37,894 nucleotides of DNA from Verrucomicrobiota bacterium. Its GTDB lineage: Bacteria > Verrucomicrobiota > Verrucomicrobiia > Limisphaerales > DSYF01. The stretch is taken from assembly GCA_025457615.1 (NCBI GenBank), contig JALOTZ010000034.1, positions 1 to 37,894 on the forward strand. Direction: 5' to 3'. The first letter of the stretch is position 1, and the number at the start of each line of letters is the position of its first letter. Below are positions 7,818 to 16,796 of the stretch, one piece after another. A program made the translations under genes and the position numbers. The notes under the pieces were generated by a model. That model had not been told where the DNA came from. It searched no databases and was given only the letters and a program-made list of their open reading frames with translations.

Positions 7818-9986
7818 ATGGAGATGCGAAAGTCGTTGGGCTTAGACTGGCGCCAGCGCATGATCCTGTTCCTCAGATTCCTGTTGCGGCTGTGTCTCAG
7901 GTTCCGCGCCTGCAACGAAGGCGTGCTCAAGGAGCCGGGACCGGTGCTGCTCCTGTCGAATCACGTGTCCTGGTTCGACTGGCTGCTCCTGGGCGTTTGC
8001 CTGGAGAAGGACTGGCGCTTCGTCACATCGAGCGACACGGCCAGGATGAGCTGGCTGCACCGGAAGGTCATGGTCAACCGCCGGACGTTTCCCGTGGAGA
8101 ATAATTCGCCCTTCGCGGTGCGGCACATGGCGGAGTACCTGCAGAAAGGCGGGCGCCTGGTGCTGTTCCCCGAGGGCCGCCTCTCGCAGACCGGATCCCT
8201 GATGAAACTGTTCGACGGGACCGGGTTCCTCATCTACAAAACGCACGCCAAGGTCATCACCGCCTGTTTGCGAAACGCGCATCGCCTGCCCCTTTCGCCC
8301 AATCGCAGATGGAAGCAATGGTTCCCCCCGGTCAGCGCCCATTTCAGCCCCGTGCGCCAACCAGAGCGCCGACCCGGCGAAAGCACCACAGCCGCGCGCG
8401 GACGGATCACCGACTGGCTGCGCGACCTCATGGTGCGCCAGCAGTTCGAGGTGGAAATGGAGTTCGGCCCCCCCACCCTGCCCCAGGCCATCAGCGAGTC
8501 GGCCCGTGAACGTCCTGACGCTGTTGTGCTCCAGGACATGACCCTCCAGCGGACGACCTACGCGCGCCTGCTCCTGGGGGCCAACCTGCTGGCCGCACAG
8601 TGGCGACGACGGATCCCGACCGGTTCACCACGCGTGGGTGTGCTCTTGCCCAATGTCTCGGCCTTGCCCGCGACGCTGCTGAGTTTGTGGGCGGCCCACA
8701 AGGTCCCGGCGATCCTGAACTACACCACCGGCACGTCCATCCTGCTGACGTGCTGCGAACTGGCCGGGCTCAGGCAGGTGGTCACCTCGCGCTCCTTTCT
8801 GGACCGATTCAAACTGGATCCCGCACCGCTGACCGCCGCCGGCATCGAGCTGCTCTATCTCGAAGACGTGCGCCAACGCATCGGGATGGGCCGCAAGCTG
8901 GCCGCAAGCCTGGCGTCCAAACTCTGTGGCCCCGGGCTTTCCGGTCCGCAGAGCCCCGAGGACACCGCGGTGATCCTGTTCACCAGCGGGTCCGAGGGCG
9001 TGCCCAAGGGCGTGGAATTGAGCCATCGCAATCTGCTGGCCAATATCCGCCAGATGTGCGCCGTCGCCGACCTCACCGAGAACGACCGGTTCTTCAACGC
9101 CCTGCCCCTGTTCCACAGCTTCGGATTGACCGTCGGACTGCTGCTGCCGCTGGCGCGCGGCGCCTTCGCCTTTCTTTACCCGTCGCCCCTGCACTACCGC
9201 GTGGTGCCGACGGCACTGTACGACTTGAATGCCACGGTGTTCTTTGCCACCAACACCTTTCTGGCCGGGTATGCGCGCAAGGCGCACCCGTATGATTTCC
9301 GGAGCGTCCGTTACCTCTTTGCCGGCGCCGAGAAGCTTCAGGAAAGCACCACCCGCACCTGGGCCGGCAAGTTCGGCCTCCGCATCCTGGAAGGTTACGG
9401 CGCCACCGAGTGCAGTCCGTGCCTCTCGGTCAACACCCCCATGCGCCCGCGCCCCGGCTCGGCCGGCGAGTTCCTGCCGGGCATCGAGTGGAAGCTGGAG
9501 AAGGTCGAGGGGGTGGAGCCGGGCGGACGGCTCTTCGTCAAGGGTCCGAACATCATGAAGGGCTACGTGAACCCGGACGCCCATGCGAAGTTCCAGGCGC
9601 TGGGCGGTTGGTACGACACCGGGGACATCGCCGACGTCGAGGACGGCAAGTATGTGCGAATCCTCGGGCGCATGAAACGGTTCGCCAAGATCAGCGGCGA
9701 AATGGTCAGCCTCACGTCCGTCGAGGAAGCACTGGACGGCGCCTTTCCTCAGTACGGACTGCGCTTCACCGTTGCCGTCGTGGCCCGGCCGGACCCTGAC
9801 AAGGGCGAACGCCTGATCGCGGTCAGCAACGAGCCGCGATTGACCCTCGACGAGGTGCGTGCGGCCATCAAAGCCAAAGGCCTCAGCAACCTCGCCGTCC
9901 CCCGGGAAATCCAGACCGTCAAAGAGATTCCCAAACTCGGCACCGGCAAGATCAACCATCGAGAACTGGCCAGGCTGGTTGAGTAA
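7818..9986 (+). CDS. aas: Bifunctional 2-acylglycerophosphoethanolamine acyltransferase / acyl-ACP synthetase (Aas-like)
   Basis: The protein joins an N-terminal PlsC-type acyltransferase to a C-terminal AMP-forming acyl-activating domain, the architecture of E. coli Aas. The acyltransferase shows NHVSWFDW (the HX4D catalytic motif) and LFPEGRLSQTG. The synthetase shows the phosphate-binding loop ILFTSGSEGVPKG near residue 390, YGATECSPC, GGWYDTGDI, and the C-terminal lysine motif PKLGTGKINH. The expected role is re-acylation of lysophospholipids at the inner membrane using acyl-ACP that it makes itself. About 722 residues from the ATG at 7818 matches Aas. TTG at 7773 and ATG at 7860 are also in frame, and no strong ribosome binding site settles the choice. 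An MFS gene follows after 12 bases, but it is UMF1-like rather than LplT-like. Confidence 0.9.
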   Translation: MEMRKSLGLDWRQRMILFLRFLLRLCLRFRACNEGVLKEPGPVLLLSNHVSWFDWLLLGVCLEKDWRFVTSSDTARMSWLHRKVMVNRRTFPVENNSPFAVRHMAEYLQKGGRLVLFPEGRLSQTGSLMKLFDGTGFLIYKTHAKVITACLRNAHRLPLSPNRRWKQWFPPVSAHFSPVRQPERRPGESTTAARGRITDWLRDLMVRQQFEVEMEFGPPTLPQAISESARERPDAVVLQDMTLQRTTYARLLLGANLLAAQWRRRIPTGSPRVGVLLPNVSALPATLLSLWAAHKVPAILNYTTGTSILLTCCELAGLRQVVTSRSFLDRFKLDPAPLTAAGIELLYLEDVRQRIGMGRKLAASLASKLCGPGLSGPQSPEDTAVILFTSGSEGVPKGVELSHRNLLANIRQMCAVADLTENDRFFNALPLFHSFGLTVGLLLPLARGAFAFLYPSPLHYRVVPTALYDLNATVFFATNTFLAGYARKAHPYDFRSVRYLFAGAEKLQESTTRTWAGKFGLRILEGYGATECSPCLSVNTPMRPRPGSAGEFLPGIEWKLEKVEGVEPGGRLFVKGPNIMKGYVNPDAHAKFQALGGWYDTGDIADVEDGKYVRILGRMKRFAKISGEMVSLTSVEEALDGAFPQYGLRFTVAVVARPDPDKGERLIAVSNEPRLTLDEVRAAIKAKGLSNLAVPREIQTVKEIPKLGTGKINHRELARLVE

Positions 9987-9998
9987 ACCGCACTCCGC

Positions 9999-11255
9999 AT
10001 GAGAAAACCGTGGCTCAAACGCGCTTTGCCCTGGGCGCTCTACGACTGGGCCAACTCCGCCTTTGCCACCACGGTCATGGCGGGGTTCGTTCCGCTCTTC
10101 AACAAGCAGTTCTGGAGCGCCGGCGCGCCCGAAACGGTCAGCACCTTCCGCCTCAGCCTGGCCAACTCCACCGCCGGCATCGTGGTCGCCATCCTCGCCC
10201 CCGTGCTCGGCGCCATCGCCGATCGCGGTGGGGCGCGGAAGCGGTTTCTGCTGGGATTCTCCACCCTGGGCGTGGTCATGACGGCTGGACTTCACCTGGC
10301 GTCGCAAGGCCAGTGGGCGTTCGCCCTGGCGCTTTATGCGCTGGCCAGCATCGGATTCTCCGGCTCGCTGGTCTTTTATGATTCCCTCCTGATCAGCGTG
10401 TCCGAACCGGACCGGTTCGACCTCGTCTCCGCCCTCGGTTACGGATTGGGCTATGTGGGCGGCGGCCTGCTGTTTGCGCTCAATGTGTTCATGGTCACCC
10501 ATCCGGAGACGTTTGGACTCACGGACGCCGCCGAAGCGGTGCGCTGGTCGTTCCTCACGGTGGCGGCCTGGTGGGCGGTGTTCACTGTTCCCCTGCTCCT
10601 CTGGGTGCCGGAAGCGCGGGGGGAATCCAGGCGGTCCAGCCTCTGGGCCACGGTCCGATCCGGCTTTGTCCAATTGCGCGAGACCTTCCACCATATCCGC
10701 CAACTCAAGCCGGTGTTCACCTTCCTGCTCGGCTACTGGCTCTACATCGACGGCGTGGACACGGTGATCCGCATGGCCGTTGATTACGGAAGCGCCCTGA
10801 ACCTGCCTGGCAACAGCCTCATCTCCGCGCTGCTGATCACCCAGTTCGTCGGCTTTCCCGCCGCCATCGTGTTCGGCAAGCTCGGTGAGCGCCTGGGGGC
10901 CCGCACCGGCATCCTCCTCGGATTGGCCGTGTATGTGGGCGTCTGCGTCTTCGGCTATTTCATGACCAGCGTCGCCCATTTCTACACGCTGGCCATCACC
11001 GTGGGACTGGTGCAGGGCGGCGTCCAATCCCTGAGCCGGTCGCTGTATGCCCGCTTGATTCCCCAGGACAAGGCGGGCGAGTTTTTCGGGTTTTACAACA
11101 TGCTGGGCAAGTTCGCCGTGATCATTGGGCCCATCCTGATGAGCGGCGTGGGGTTGGCCACCGGAAACCCGCGGACGGGCATCCTGTCCCTGATCCTGCT
11201 CTTCGGGTTGGGAGCACTGCTGCTCTGGCGGGTGAAGCTGCCGGAGCCCCGCTAA
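9999..11255 (+). CDS. MFS transporter, UMF1 / Atg22-like family
   Basis: The 418-residue protein opens with a highly family-specific segment, WALYDWANSAFATTVMAGF, typical of bacterial relatives of the yeast vacuolar amino-acid effluxer Atg22 (UMF1 family). About twelve hydrophobic helices are visible. The loop between the second and third carries APVLGAIADRGGARKRF, the usual MFS motif A region. It ends with a basic tail after LLLWRVKLPEPR. It starts 12 bases after the aas-like stop and is presumably co-transcribed with it. The substrate is not known. Family members are proposed exporters or transporters of small molecules. The pairing with aas recalls the LplT-Aas pair, but this is a different MFS subfamily, so a lysophospholipid role is only a possibility. 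Confidence 0.88.
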   Translation: MRKPWLKRALPWALYDWANSAFATTVMAGFVPLFNKQFWSAGAPETVSTFRLSLANSTAGIVVAILAPVLGAIADRGGARKRFLLGFSTLGVVMTAGLHLASQGQWAFALALYALASIGFSGSLVFYDSLLISVSEPDRFDLVSALGYGLGYVGGGLLFALNVFMVTHPETFGLTDAAEAVRWSFLTVAAWWAVFTVPLLLWVPEARGESRRSSLWATVRSGFVQLRETFHHIRQLKPVFTFLLGYWLYIDGVDTVIRMAVDYGSALNLPGNSLISALLITQFVGFPAAIVFGKLGERLGARTGILLGLAVYVGVCVFGYFMTSVAHFYTLAITVGLVQGGVQSLSRSLYARLIPQDKAGEFFGFYNMLGKFAVIIGPILMSGVGLATGNPRTGILSLILLFGLGALLLWRVKLPEPR

Positions 11256-11364
11256 CAGCGATGCCCAGCGCGCCAGAAGATCCAGGTTCTGCCCGGCCTG
11301 GGTGCGGACAGTTCCATATACCGCGGCGCGTGGCGGTCGTTGGAGAACTGTGAGTTCCTCGGCA

Positions 11365-11467
11365 GGAGCGCGGCATTTATGCCGCTTCAACGCACGAAGT
11401 TCGGAAGCTTTTCGAAAAACCGGTGGCTTGTTTTGCAGACGTTGAAGCGCCGTAAACGGCGCGCTCC
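11365..11467. repeat. Short element with 28-bp imperfect terminal inverted repeats
   Basis: The left end at 11365-11392 (GGAGCGCGG...CTTCAACG) is an imperfect inverted copy of the right end at 11440-11467 (CGTTGAAGCG...GCGCTCC). About 47 bases lie between. Each arm also contains its own small palindrome (GCGGCATTTATGCCGC on the left). This is the size and form of a miniature non-autonomous element or REP-like structure. It fills the 295-base gap between the convergent MFS and carB genes. A partial echo of the left arm (GTCGCTTCAATGCACGAA) follows at about 11489-11506. Confidence 0.7.
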
Positions 11468-11550
11468 GTCCGGGGCGCAACCTTCAGGTCGCTTCAATGC
11501 ACGAATTGACGAGCGCGTTGGAGGATTTCTTTGCAGTCAACATTCACGGA

Positions 11551-13098
11551 TCAATTCTTGGCCGTTGCCAATTCTTCCTCGAAATCCACGATCTCTTTGA
11601 TCTGCACCAGGAACCAGCGGTCGATCTTCGTGAGGTGGAAGATCTCTTCGATGCTGAAGCCGGCGCGCAGCGCGTGGCGGATGAAGAAGATGCGCTCGGC
11701 GTTGGGCACGCTGAGTTTGCGGCTGATGACGTCGCGCGGGAGGATGTCGCGGTCGCCATAGACTTCCGTGCCGATGCGCCAGGGTTTGCCGTCCCCGCCC
11801 AGGCCGCTGCGGCCAATCTCCAGCGAGCGCAGGCATTTTTGCAGGCTTTCCTTGAACGTGCGTCCGATAGCCATCGCTTCGCCGACGCTTTTCATCTGCG
11901 TGGTGAGCGTGGGGTCGGCCTGCGGGAATTTCTCGAAGGCAAAGCGCGGGATCTTGGTGACGACGTAATCAATGGTCGGCTCGAAGCTGGCGGGGGTCTC
12001 GCGCGTGATGTCGTTCCTGATCTCGTCAAGCAGGTAGCCGACCGCGAGTTTGGCGGCGATCTTGGCGATGGGAAAGCCGGTGGCCTTGGAGGCCAGCGCC
12101 GAGCTGCGGCTGACCCGCGGATTCATCTCGATGATGACCATGCGGCCGGTGTCCGGGTTGACCCCGAACTGGATGTTCGACCCGCCGGTCTCGACCCCCA
12201 CCGCGCGGATCACCGCGAAGCTCTGGTCGCGCATGATCTGATACTCCTTGTCCGTCAGGGTCTGGATCGGGGCCACGGTGATGCTGTCGCCGGTGTGGAC
12301 GCCCATCGGGTCGAAGTTCTCGATGGAACAGATGATGACGCAGTTGTCCGCCTTGTCGCGCATCACCTCCATCTCGTATTCCTTCCACCCGAGGAGCGAT
12401 TCCTCGATGAGGATTTCGGAGACCGGGGAGAGATCCATGCCGCGCTTGGCGATCTCCTCGAACTCGTCCCGGTTGTAGGCGATGCCGCCGCCGGTGCCGC
12501 CCAGCGTGTAGGCGGGCCGGATGATCAGGGGAAAGCGTCCGATCCTCTCGGCAATGGCGTGGGCCTCCTCCAGGTGATGCGCCGTGCCGCTGACCGGCAC
12601 ATCCAGCCCGATGGACAGCATGAGATCCTTGAACACCTGCCGGTCTTCGCCCCGCTCGATGGCGGCCGCGTTGGCGCCAATCATCTCGACACCGTACTTC
12701 TCCAGCACCCCGGACCGATGCAGGCTCATGGCCGTGTTGAGGGCGGTCTGACCGCCCAAGGTGGGGAGGAGGACGAGTTTGCTGCGAATTTCGGAGTTTG
12801 GCGTTCGGCGTTCGGCTTTGTCCAGGGGCACACCCAGCCGCCGCATCTCCTCGATCTCGCGGACGATGATCTTCTCGACGCACTCGGGCGTGATGGGCTC
12901 GATGTAGGTGCGGTCGGCGAACTCCGGGTCGGTCATGATGGTGGCCGGGTTCGAGTTGACCAGCACCACCCGGTAGCCCTCCTCTTTGAGCGCCTTGCAG
13001 GCCTGCGTGCCGGAATAGTCAAATTCGCACGCCTGGCCGATGATGATGGGGCCGGCGCCGATGATCAGAACCGAGTGAATATCAGTGCGTTTGGGCAT
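11551..13098 (-). CDS. carB: Carbamoyl-phosphate synthase large subunit, N-terminal half (split CarB)
   Basis: The 515-residue protein matches only the first half of CarB, whose usual length is about 1070. It begins exactly like CarB ([18 protein letters not shown]) and carries the carboxy-phosphate ATP-grasp domain: [36 protein letters not shown] and [18 protein letters not shown]. It continues into the oligomerisation domain ([20 protein letters not shown]) and stops there. The carbamate-phosphorylating half and the MGS-like allosteric domain are absent, and no continuation is visible in other frames. Splitting at this place resembles the two-gene CarB of Methanocaldococcus jannaschii. Residues about 79-107 form an insertion, relative to E. 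coli CarB, that includes a repeat-derived segment. The otherwise intact conserved core argues against a decayed pseudogene. The second half is expected elsewhere in the genome. Confidence 0.88.
   Translation of the reverse strand: MPKRTDIHSVLIIGAGPIIIGQACEFDYSGTQACKALKEEGYRVVLVNSNPATIMTDPEFADRTYIEPITPECVEKIIVREIEEMRRLGVPLDKAERRTPNSEIRSKLVLLPTLGGQTALNTAMSLHRSGVLEKYGVEMIGANAAAIERGEDRQVFKDLMLSIGLDVPVSGTAHHLEEAHAIAERIGRFPLIIRPAYTLGGTGGGIAYNRDEFEEIAKRGMDLSPVSEILIEESLLGWKEYEMEVMRDKADNCVIICSIENFDPMGVHTGDSITVAPIQTLTDKEYQIMRDQSFAVIRAVGVETGGSNIQFGVNPDTGRMVIIEMNPRVSRSSALASKATGFPIAKIAAKLAVGYLLDEIRNDITRETPASFEPTIDYVVTKIPRFAFEKFPQADPTLTTQMKSVGEAMAIGRTFKESLQKCLRSLEIGRSGLGGDGKPWRIGTEVYGDRDILPRDVISRKLSVPNAERIFFIRHALRAGFSIEEIFHLTKIDRWFLVQIKEIVDFEEELATAKN
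12786..12816. repeat. GAACGCC-type short tandem repeat inside carB
   Basis: Read on the carB strand, this stretch is a near-tandem series of 7- to 8-base words (GCCGAACGCCGAACGCC then AAACTCCGAA). It translates as [11 protein letters not shown], a stretch with no counterpart in E. coli CarB and very unlike the flanking conserved residues. It keeps the frame open. Similar purine/pyrimidine-biased word repeats occur at 19966-19997 in this window. It is most simply an in-frame insertion of a dispersed repeat into a surface loop. Confidence 0.55.
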
Positions 13099-13281
13099 CC
13101 CGCAATTTCCGAGTTGAAATGCTCGATAGAGCCGCAGTTCGGCCGTCCATCGTCATTGCTGCTGCGATTCCGCCGGGCGACACAACGCCCGAAGCGGGGC
13201 AAATGAAACACGGAGACGACCCGGTTGGCCATGATTTTCTGGCGGACGAGCAAAGGCTTTGTGAAGTCGCAGGCTTGCGGC

Positions 13282-14013
13282 TCATTGCTGCGCCTTGCCG
13301 GTCATGGGGACGAAGCGGACCGGCAGCACGGAGGTCTGTTCGAGCCGCCCCTGCTCCTTTTCCAGCAGGATCAGTTGCTGCTCCCAGATCCGGCCCACCG
13401 GTATGATCATACGCCCTCCCTCGGCCAACTGCTCCACCAGCGGCTGTGGCACGGCTTCCGGGGCGCAGGTGACGATGATGGCGTCGAAGGGGGCTTTGCC
13501 AGGCCACCCCTGGTAACCGTCCCCTGCCCTCACGTGGACGTTGGTGTAGCCCAGCCGGTTCAAATCGGCCGACGCCTGTTCGGCCAGCGGTTCGACAATC
13601 TCGATCGTGTACACCTCGGCCACCAGCTCCGCCAGCACGGCGGCCTGGTATCCGGACCCCGTGCCGACTTCGAGCACGCGGTCGGTGGGCCGGGCATCGA
13701 GGCATTCGGTCATGAAGGCGACAATGAAGGGTTGGGAAATGGTCTGGCCAAAACCGATCGGCAGCGGATGGTCCGCATAGGCCTGGCTGCGCAGCTCACT
13801 GGGAACGAACTCGTGGCGGGGCACTCTCCGCATGGCCTCCAGGACCCGCGGATCAGTGATCCCCCTCCCGGGCGATTCCAACTGCTCTTGAACCATGCGT
13901 AATCGTTCCATGGCGTACACGTCCCCGCCGGGGCCGGGTGCGGGCGCGGTATTCGGCACGGGTTGCCCGCAACCCGCTGCCAGCGCCAGCCCGACGAGCA
14001 CGGCGGCTTTCAT
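13282..14013 (-). CDS. pcm: Lipoprotein-type protein-L-isoaspartate O-methyltransferase
   Basis: From the ATG at 14013 the product is 243 residues long. The first 15 residues are a compact lipoprotein signal (KAAVLVGLALAAGC), with the lipobox Cys at residue 15. A Pro/Ala-rich linker follows, then a complete PIMT domain: PLPIGFGQTISQP, SAM-binding VLEVGTGSGYQAAVL, the acidic YTIEIVEPL strand, GDGYQGWPGKAPFDAIIVT, and the C-terminal Pro-Val strand. PIMT methylates L-isoaspartyl residues in aged proteins so that they can revert. Cytoplasmic members lack a signal, so this one appears to be exported and membrane-anchored. It lies between carB (183 bases away) and ruvB (142 bases away) on the same strand. 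An upstream extension to 14067 is open but would bury the signal peptide. Confidence 0.88.
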   Translation of the reverse strand: MKAAVLVGLALAAGCGQPVPNTAPAPGPGGDVYAMERLRMVQEQLESPGRGITDPRVLEAMRRVPRHEFVPSELRSQAYADHPLPIGFGQTISQPFIVAFMTECLDARPTDRVLEVGTGSGYQAAVLAELVAEVYTIEIVEPLAEQASADLNRLGYTNVHVRAGDGYQGWPGKAPFDAIIVTCAPEAVPQPLVEQLAEGGRMIIPVGRIWEQQLILLEKEQGRLEQTSVLPVRFVPMTGKAQQ

Positions 14014-14155
14014 ACCGGAATGTAACCCAACTGGCCCCAAAACAAGCACCTTTGGGAAATGGCTCACGTGGCTCGTTTCCGTGCGTTTCCGGGAATACGG
14101 AACCCACCCTGAACAAGGCGTTCTCCATCAATCAAATACCCGGCCGCGACGACGG

Positions 14156-15175
14156 CTAGAGCAGCGACGCCTGCGCCGCTCCCGCAAACTTCAGGCCCAG
14201 CCGCCGATAACCCAGCTCGGTCGCCACCCGTCCCTGCGGGGTGCGCTTCAGGTAACCCTCCATGATGAGATACGGCTCGTACACCTCCTCCAGCGTGTCC
14301 GATTCCTCCCCCACCGCCACCGCCAAAGAACCCACACCCACCGGCCCCCCGCCAAACTTCGTCACAATGGCTTCTAGGATCCGCTTGTCCATCTCGTCCA
14401 GACCGTGCTCGTCGATGTCCAGCATCGCAAGCGCCTTGTCGGCAACCTCGCCGGTGACCTTCCCGTCGCCCTTCACCTGCGCGTAATCCCGCACCCGGCG
14501 GAGCAGGTTATTGGCGATGCGCGGGGTGCCCCGGCTGCGCCGGGCAATCTCCGCCGCACCGTGCTCCTCGATCTCCACGTTCAGCAACCGCGCGGACCGC
14601 ACCACAATGTGATGCAGGTCGCCCGCGCCGTAGTAATCCAGGCGTTCCCGGACCGGAAACCGCGTCAGCAAGGGCGCGGTGAGCAGCCCGCTGCGGGTGG
14701 TGGCGCCAATGAGGGTGAACCGCGGCAGATTCAGCCGCACACTGCGCGCGTTGGGCCCCTGATCGATGATGATGTCCAGTTTGAAATCCTCCATCGCCGG
14801 GTAAAGGTATTCCTCGATCGTCTTCTGCAGGCGATGAATCTCGTCCACGAACAGCACGTCGCCCTCCTCGAGGTTGGTCAGCAGACCGGCCAGATCGGAC
14901 GCCTTTTCAATGGTGGGACCGCTGGTACAGCGGATGTTGGCCCCCATGGCCTTGGCGATGATGTGCGCCAGCGTGGTCTTGCCGAGCCCCGGGGGGCCGC
15001 TGAGCAGGACATGGTCGATGGCCTCGCCACGTTGGCGCGCGGCCTCCACGGTGATCTCGAGGCGCTCCTTGACCTTGGGCTGCCCCGTGAAGTCGGAAAA
15101 CAAGGACGGCCGCAAGCTCAGCTCCAAGGCCGTGTCCGGCTTGTTGAGGACGTCCGAAATCATCCGTTGCGACAT
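14156..15175 (-). CDS. ruvB: Holliday junction branch migration ATPase RuvB
   Basis: Starting at the ATG at 15175 ([13 protein letters not shown]) the protein has 339 residues, the normal RuvB length. The open frame extends 44 codons further upstream but is not conserved in character. Motifs seen are [12 protein letters not shown], Walker [12 protein letters not shown], Walker [10 protein letters not shown], the sensor/arginine-finger segment [17 protein letters not shown], and the C-terminal winged helix ending in [18 protein letters not shown]. RuvB hexamers drive branch migration of Holliday junctions together with RuvA and hand over to RuvC. No ruvA or ruvC is adjacent. The divergent gene on the other side is the RND adaptor, so 15176-15525 should hold promoters for both directions. 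Confidence 0.97.
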   Translation of the reverse strand: MSQRMISDVLNKPDTALELSLRPSLFSDFTGQPKVKERLEITVEAARQRGEAIDHVLLSGPPGLGKTTLAHIIAKAMGANIRCTSGPTIEKASDLAGLLTNLEEGDVLFVDEIHRLQKTIEEYLYPAMEDFKLDIIIDQGPNARSVRLNLPRFTLIGATTRSGLLTAPLLTRFPVRERLDYYGAGDLHHIVVRSARLLNVEIEEHGAAEIARRSRGTPRIANNLLRRVRDYAQVKGDGKVTGEVADKALAMLDIDEHGLDEMDKRILEAIVTKFGGGPVGVGSLAVAVGEESDTLEEVYEPYLIMEGYLKRTPQGRVATELGYRRLGLKFAGAAQASLL

Positions 15176-15525
15176 GCGTTTGAGGATGCGGAACCCCGGA
15201 TGCACCGACAAGGTCAATTGCGGCCTGCCGGGTTCGGACCCCGGCCTGGCGAGTGATACGGCGTTCAGTCCGGCAATCCCCGATGGGTGAACACCTGGCA
15301 GCCGCACTCCGGGAGCGACGCGGCGAGACTGGGCTGGCAGCCCTTGCGATTGGACTTGAGATTCGGGCGCCGGAGAGCACTAATGCTGTCACCGTCGCAC
15401 GAGGTTGCATGGTGGTTATGCCCTTGGACGACCGGTTGATCATGCCAATCCAGAACCATGACTCTCAAAACGACGCGCCCGCCCTTTCGAAGACTGCTAT
15501 GAACCCAAGGCCGCTCTCCTCCTCT
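15176..15525. other. Divergent intergenic region between ruvB and the efflux operon
   Basis: About 350 bases separate the two divergent starts. The ruvB frame stays open to 15307 and the adaptor frame stays open from 15253, so the true boundaries could be closer. I see no confident sigma-70 pair, operator palindrome or riboswitch here. No divergent regulator gene of TetR or MarR type is present, although such genes often accompany RND operons. Confidence 0.4.
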
Positions 15526-16791
15526 ATGAACACCCTGCGGAATCACCAAGCACGCCCGCGGAACGTGGGTGTATTCACCTGTCCGGCTCTGCTGGTGGCG
15601 GCACTCGCTTTGGGCGCGTCCGGTTGCAAGCAGGCCGCGCCCCCGGCTCCGCCGCCGCCGAATGTCACCGTGCTCACAATCACGGCGACCAACGCGACGC
15701 TGACCACCGAGTTCATCGGCCAGCTCGATTCCCCGCAGAACGTCGAGGTCCGGGCGCGCGTCGAGGCCTTCGTGGACAAGATGCTGTTCATCGAGGGCAC
15801 CGAGGTGAAGGAGGGCGATCCGCTGTTCCTGCTGGACAAGAAGCCATTCCTCGAACGGTTGGCCGCCGCCAACGGCATGCTCGCCGAGGCCAAAGCCACG
15901 TTGGACAAATACCGTGCCGACACGAACCGGCTCACGCCTCTGGCCCGGGCGAAGGCCATTCCGCAGCAGGACCTCGATAACGCCGTCGCCTCGGTGGCGG
16001 TGGGTCAGGCCAGCGTCCAATCCGCCGAAGCCCGGCTCGAATCCGCCAAACTGGATCTCAGCTATTGCGACGTGTCGGCGCCGGTGTCCGGACTGATTGG
16101 CGCCAAACAGGTGTCGGTGGGGAGTTTGGTCGGCAAAGGGGAGCCGACGCTGCTGGCCACGATTTCGACCATGGATCCGATCTGGTTCTACTGCTCCATC
16201 GGCGAGGTGGACTACCTGCGCGCGGAAGAGAAGGTGCGGGAAACCGGACGCAGGGTGGGCGACCTGCCGGTGACGCTCATCCGGGCCGACGGCAAGGAGC
16301 ATCCGGACAAGGGCCGATGGGTGTTTCTGGATCGCGCGGTGGACGTGCAAACCGGGACCATCCGGGCGCGGGCGGAGTTTCCCAACACGAAAACAATGAA
16401 TCCTGACGGAACCACCAATTATGTGCTCCGCCCCGGGATGTTCGCGCGGGTGCGGATCGAGCTCAAGACCGAGAAGGACAGCCTCCTGGTGCCGCAGCGG
16501 GCGTTGCAGGAACTGCAGGGCAACAACTTCGTCTGGGTGGTGGCGGAGGGCAACCAGGCGGCGCGGCGCCGCGTCGAGCTTGGCCCGCAAATCGGCAGTG
16601 AGGTCATCATTCTCAACGGGTTGGAGGCGGGCGAGCGCATCATCGTCGAGGGTGTGCAAAAGGTCCGTGACGGCGAACCGGTGCAAGCCAGAACCGCCGA
16701 GCAGGTGGCCGAAGCCGCCGCCGCTCAAGCGGCCCAACAGGCTGAGACCAAGCCCGCCCAGCACGGCACGTCCAAGCACGGCAAGGAATAA
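15526..16791 (+). CDS. RND efflux periplasmic adaptor subunit (AcrA/MexA-like lipoprotein)
   Basis: The ATG at 15526 gives a 421-residue lipoprotein with signal and lipobox ALGASGC (Cys34). An ATG at 15499 would add nine residues. The fold order is that of membrane fusion proteins: barrel-sandwich/lipoyl halves around [22 protein letters not shown] and [22 protein letters not shown], flanking a helical hairpin (residues about 105-165) that contacts the outer-membrane factor. A beta-barrel part and a membrane-proximal domain with [13 protein letters not shown] and [16 protein letters not shown] follow. The Ala/Gln-rich tail ([16 protein letters not shown]) is of low complexity. The protein links the pump to the outer-membrane channel. 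It starts the operon adaptor-pump-channel, and the pump gene begins 5 bases after its stop. Confidence 0.93.
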   Translation: MNTLRNHQARPRNVGVFTCPALLVAALALGASGCKQAAPPAPPPPNVTVLTITATNATLTTEFIGQLDSPQNVEVRARVEAFVDKMLFIEGTEVKEGDPLFLLDKKPFLERLAAANGMLAEAKATLDKYRADTNRLTPLARAKAIPQQDLDNAVASVAVGQASVQSAEARLESAKLDLSYCDVSAPVSGLIGAKQVSVGSLVGKGEPTLLATISTMDPIWFYCSIGEVDYLRAEEKVRETGRRVGDLPVTLIRADGKEHPDKGRWVFLDRAVDVQTGTIRARAEFPNTKTMNPDGTTNYVLRPGMFARVRIELKTEKDSLLVPQRALQELQGNNFVWVVAEGNQAARRRVELGPQIGSEVIILNGLEAGERIIVEGVQKVRDGEPVQARTAEQVAEAAAAQAAQQAETKPAQHGTSKHGKE

Positions 16792-16796
16792 CCGCT

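Noticed and set aside
9999..11255. LplT lysophospholipid transporter
   Set aside because: The N-terminal WALYDWANSAFATT signature belongs to the UMF1/Atg22-like family, not to LplT.
8625..11480. A 951-codon open frame on the minus strand
   Set aside because: It runs antisense to the aas-like and MFS genes, which have clear family motifs. Its translation is rich in Gln, His, Gly and Arg without domain features, as expected for the shadow of GC-rich genes.
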